The position numbers and the translations under genes were made by a program. Source: Ichthyophonus hoferi (Eukaryota > Opisthokonta > Ichthyosporea > Ichthyophonida > Ichthyophonidae). From it: a stretch of 11,644 nucleotides of DNA. The notes beneath the pieces were generated by a model. It made no database searches, was not told the DNA's origin, and saw only the letters and a program-made list of their open reading frames with translations. Positions 8,630 to 11,644 of the stretch are shown in pieces. The stretch covers positions 6,740-18,383 of the forward strand of contig NAOQ01000124.1 in NCBI GenBank assembly GCA_002751075.1, read 5' to 3'. Position 1 is the stretch's first letter, and each line of letters starts with the position of its first letter.

Positions 8630-8746
8630 CAACTTTTATTTCTAATATCTGCTGAAGAACAATGGTTTTTTGTGAACAGTCTTTATTGCTATTTTTGCCC
8701 TTCAGTAGAACCATTGTTCTTCAGCAGATATTAGAAATAAAAGTTG
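8630..8746. repeat. Perfect 38-bp inverted repeat with a 41-bp loop (hairpin)
   Basis: Arms 8630-8667 and 8709-8746 are exact reverse complements over all 38 positions, starting CAACTTTTATTTCTAATATC and running in to ..CAATGGTT. The loop (8668-8708) is T-rich and unrelated. As RNA this would fold into one long uninterrupted stem. It could be a young inverted duplication, the end of a small DNA element, or a small-RNA precursor. Confidence 0.9.
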
Positions 8747-9476
8747 TCACTTTTAATTACATTGTTCAAGTTAAGTTAAGTTGATGATAAAATAATTTTT
8801 GATTTTAATCATTCAATAGTTGTTAAGGTTTTATATTGTAGTATTGTAGTAATATGCCATTAGGTCTGAAGCTTTGCAGATCTAATATGCAGTTGAATAT
8901 AGGTTTTCACTACTTTAAGTTTAAGGTATATCATGATGATTTTATTAGTCAAAAAAAGACAAATAATACCTTTTTTAATTTTTATTATTTTTATTATTAT
9001 TATTATTATTATTTATTGTTTTTAATATTATTGATGATTTTGGATTGAGCTCTATCACACGCTCTGCTGATTCTAAATATAATAGCATATAATATAATAT
9101 AAAATAATAATCACATATTAGCTAAAATTTATACTATTTGATGATTACCTAATATATATCCCACGGCAAACATATACAAGGTTAAAATAGGAAAGATACA
9201 GATTATAAGCCTAATAATATAAATCAATTGATTATTTAATGTAACTTTTATTGTTTATGAGTTGTGGTTCATTACATAAAGCATCATTGTTCAGTCAGAA
9301 AGCCAGATTAAATCACCATACATAATATAAGCCTACAGTTAATAGGCATTATATATAATACATCACAACATAATTAACTAAGTATATATAAAATAATCAT
9401 AAAAATATAAAAATCAAGAAAACCAAACATTAGATGGACCAAGTAAAATGAATTCAAACATAGTAGTATATGTATA
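8747..9476. other. AT-rich spacer downstream of the right-hand gene
   Basis: No gene is supported. An (ATT)n stretch at about 8985-9013 creates a Tyr-rich open frame that is an artefact of the repeat. The right end probably holds the 3' UTR and downstream flank of the Arg/Asp-rich protein gene. Confidence 0.6.
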
Positions 9477-9482
9477 TTTATT
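9477..9482 (-). terminator. Candidate poly(A) signal of the Arg/Asp-rich protein gene
   Basis: AATAAA on the minus strand, about 80 bp past the TAG at 9562-9564. Position and spacing fit a short 3' UTR. Confidence 0.5.
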
Positions 9483-9561
9483 TCATTTACTCGTTTACAT
9501 GCAACTATTACTAATGCTAAAATTTCAAGGTGGTATCTGTTTAGTAACAATGCTGTTGCCA

Positions 9562-11094
9562 CTATCGGCGGTGGTGTGAAGAACTGTGTCTACCTTCACG
9601 GCTACATTCCCTATCACTCCTCCTGGACACATCACGCTCACGCTCTCTTGAGCGCTCTCTAGGTCTGGAATCCTTATCTCTCTGCCTATCTCTATCCCTT
9701 CCTCTCTCTCTATCTCTACCTCTCTCCCTCTCCTTGTCTCTATCTTTCTCCCTATCCTTCTCTCTATCATTTACACCACGGTCTAGCCTGTCTCTAATAC
9801 CCTGTTTATCTTCCGGTTCTTTAAGGCTATCGGGTATATCCGAACTAACCATGAGCTGGGCTTGAGAGACGGCAGGGGGACGGTCCCAATCTCCCCCACC
9901 TGCACCACCAGGCTGGTTGCCCACCATATTCCTGTAGAGAGAGGAGGGGATATGAGTGTCAGGCCTAAACTTGTATAGAAATGTACCAGACCAATCTAAC
10001 TCCCTATATAATATAATACAAGAGTATAATACAATAGAATACAATACAATACTAATGATAAATTCATATTCGCTAATTAAATATTAATATAGAAAGCACG
10101 ACAGCCAAATGTATATCTTGATTGTTCTAGTCCGACATGGGATATTTTCAATGTTATTTTTTTTTGACTGGGTTTTATTCTCACTGTCTTACCACAGTTT
10201 AAAGTCCACCAACCCACCAAAATCATTAAAATATTAAGCAACCATTGGCATAAAATCACACACTTACAGTGCAGGGGGTATATTTTGCATATTGTTAGGA
10301 TTGTTAGCTCCCATTGGCCCACCCATAGAGTTAAAATTACTGTAGTAAACACTATTTATCAGTTACGTATCAATTTTAGTAATACGATTATGTTGTATTG
10401 TATGTAGTATAGAAATATCATTTTATATTTTATTTTAAAAATAATTATAAAATCAGCAATCTATTTAAATATAGTTCAAATAAGAAATACGTTTTAAAAT
10501 AAATTAAGATAATGCCATATGGTTGGTTGAAATAGTAATATAACTGAGATAAAAAATTAAGACATATATTACCAATTGCATTGTGTCCTGAAAGATCTGG
10601 ATGGCGTGATAGGTTAAAAGGAAAAATATAAAAATTAACTGCCTATGTAGGTATAGTAATTACAACAGTCCAACTGCTTCAGTAATTAAGTGCAAAAGAG
10701 TAAGGAAATATATGTAGGATGAGATTAAGAACGAAAAAAAAAGGAAGAAAAAGAAAAAGAGAAAGAAAAAGAGAACTAAAAAGAGAAAACAAACAGCAGG
10801 CCACACAACACAGCCCAGGACACCACCAGCTCTACCCTACCCTTACCCATAGCACAACCTACCCTAATGGGGGTCCGCCGGGGCCACTCATATTCATTCC
10901 ACCCTGGTTGTAGTAGCCATCATACATGGCTCCGCCTCCCTGGCCGCCCATTTGGCCCATAGCTGGGCCGTTCATACCTGGCCCCATGTTAGGTCCGCCC
11001 ATCCCTCCACCGATGTTTCCACTGGGCATCCCCCCTCCTCTATTCATGAATTGATGTGGCCCTGGTCCGCCCGGTCCGCCAGGTCCCCCTGCAC
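9562..11094 (-). CDS. C-terminal part of a Gly/Met-rich, Arg/Asp/Glu-rich (RNA-processing-like) nuclear protein, last 3 exons
   Basis: Minus-strand exons are 10863-11094, 10268-10339 and 9562-9931 (TAG), joined at donors TTAGG|GTAGGT and GCACT|GTAAGT and acceptors TTTACTACAG and CTCTCTACAG. Phases agree: GG|T gives Gly, CT|G gives Leu. About 224 residues are visible. The first two exons are Gly/Pro/Met/Asn-rich (GGPGGPGP, GGPNMGPGMNGPAMGQMGG, DGYYNQGGMNMSGPGG). The last holds an ordinary stretch (QAQLMVSSDIPDSLKEPED) and then a long run of Arg alternating with Asp, Glu and Lys, ending SSSHHRR. This layout is usual in splicing, 3'-end-processing or chromatin-linked RNA-binding proteins, where such tails are disordered and bind partners. 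No folded domain is visible, so I name no gene. The incoming exon at 11094 starts in phase 1, and its predecessor lies upstream, probably beyond the window. Confidence 0.82.
9932..10267 (-). other. Last intron of the Arg/Asp-rich protein gene (336 bp)
   Basis: Donor GTAAGTGTG and a strong acceptor with a CCCCTCCTCTCTCTACAG tract. It is AT-rich. The open frame continuing from the last exon into this intron is read-through. Confidence 0.8.
10340..10862 (-). other. Intron with a donor-proximal pyrimidine tract (523 bp)
   Basis: Donor GTAGGT and acceptor TTTACTACAG. About 65 bp inside the donor it carries a 70-bp purine-only-like tract on plus (10728-10797, almost all A and G), which is pyrimidine-rich in the transcript. 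The Lys/Arg-rich plus-strand open frame through this tract is a composition artefact. Confidence 0.75.
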
Positions 11095-11315
11095 CTAGAT
11101 GTGGAGAGAAGGAAGATGGTGTGGGTAAGCGAGAGGGTAAGAGTGTGATAGTATGAGGGCCTAATATACTCTATGTATGTTAGTATAAACATAACACACT
11201 AGTGTAAGTATCTATGTCACTGTCAATCAATCATTGCAAGTAGGTTCCTTCAGGAGAGCCTGGTGAGTCTGATAGATTCGATTTACATAGTACATACCAC
11301 TACATATCATATAGT

Positions 11316-11341
11316 ATTAATCAATTAATTAATTGATTAAT
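11316..11341. repeat. 26-bp perfect palindrome, TTAATTAA-rich
   Basis: Reverse complement equals itself over 26 bases, centred on the core TCAATTAATTAATTGA (11321-11336). It is flanked by AGTATTAAT and ATTAATACT (11313-11348), which also pair when shifted. It contains several TAATTA cores of the homeodomain-site type. It may be only a low-complexity chance palindrome. Confidence 0.8.
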
Positions 11342-11554
11342 TAATACTTAACTGTCCTTCTATCACTGGTGGTTATGATATATCACAATGTTATATTAAT
11401 TCTATTAACTATATATTCACAGCAAGTAATTACATGTACCTTATATAGTACTATACAGGCTGTAATATATTTATTACATTCCACATCACTGCCTTCATCT
11501 TAACCACAATAATATAGTTGCTACTGTACATATATTATATATATATATATATAT

Positions 11555-11644
11555 ACATAAATACATACATACATACATACGTACATACATACATACATAC
11601 ATGCATACATACATACATACATACATATATACATACATACATAC
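11555..11644. repeat. (TACA)n/(CATA)n tetranucleotide microsatellite
   Basis: Near-continuous ATAC repeats with a few substitutions (GTAC, ATGC, ATAT), running off the right edge and preceded by a (TA)n run. Confidence 0.95.

Larger units (their letters stand above)
11095..11644 (-). other. Upstream intron (3' part) of the Arg/Asp-rich protein gene
   Basis: Acceptor CTCCACATCTAG precedes the exon at 11094. I found no convincing further exon. A Gly/Pro-like patch near 11245-11275 on the minus strand lacks a usable donor. The stretch also holds a 26-bp perfect palindrome (11316-11341), a (TA)n run (about 11533-11554) and the terminal (TACA)n microsatellite. Confidence 0.55.

Noticed and set aside
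8854-9048. Plus-strand 64-codon frame ending in a Tyr/Leu run
   Set aside because: Produced by the (ATT)n simple repeat and without other coding signs.
9525-9770. Alternative minus-strand frame rich in Arg/Glu/Ile
   Set aside because: Shadow of the Arg/Asp-rich last exon in another frame of the same purine-rich repeat.
10719-10913. Lys/Arg-rich plus-strand frame
   Set aside because: An artefact of the purine tract in an intron, then the antisense of a real minus-strand exon.
1-11644. CRISPR arrays, tRNA and rRNA genes, bacterial operons
   Set aside because: No regularly spaced repeats, cloverleaf-like segments or rRNA-like blocks were seen, and the genes are spliced.

Overview
The window is nuclear DNA from a eukaryote with introns. 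It is AT-rich, studded with (TA)n microsatellites, and every coding exon is bounded by GT..AG splice sites. A synaptogyrin-type four-span membrane protein points to an animal. The short introns, AT-rich spacers and a plant/alga-type aldehyde dehydrogenase make an early-branching animal such as a demosponge my best guess. That is inference from composition and gene content, not a match.

Layout. (1) 1-2471, plus strand: the last four exons of an ALDH10/betaine-aldehyde-dehydrogenase-like gene, with the catalytic Glu and Cys both visible. Just after the stop lies an imperfect 108-bp tandem copy of the end of the coding sequence, stop included. (2) 2820-4640: AT-rich spacer, with one weak unexplained open frame. 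(3) 4688-6654, minus strand: a complete three-exon gene for a 170-residue synaptogyrin-like MARVEL protein. All splice phases agree. It converges on the ALDH gene. (4) 6655-9470: spacer carrying a higher-GC island (about 7259-8746). The island holds a long inverted repeat with 212/217-bp arms around a 38-bp loop, a worn coding fragment on the minus strand, an unidentified open frame on the plus strand, and a perfect 38-bp-stem hairpin. (5) 9562-11094, minus strand: the last three exons of a Gly/Met-rich then Arg/Asp/Glu-rich protein, probably nuclear and linked to RNA processing. Its 5' part lies beyond the right edge. The window ends in a (TACA)n microsatellite.

The three genes show no shared pathway. 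They are ordinary eukaryotic neighbours: a metabolic enzyme, a vesicle membrane protein and a nuclear low-complexity protein. The accessory part is the island at 7.26-8.75 kb, where structure is clear but identity is not.
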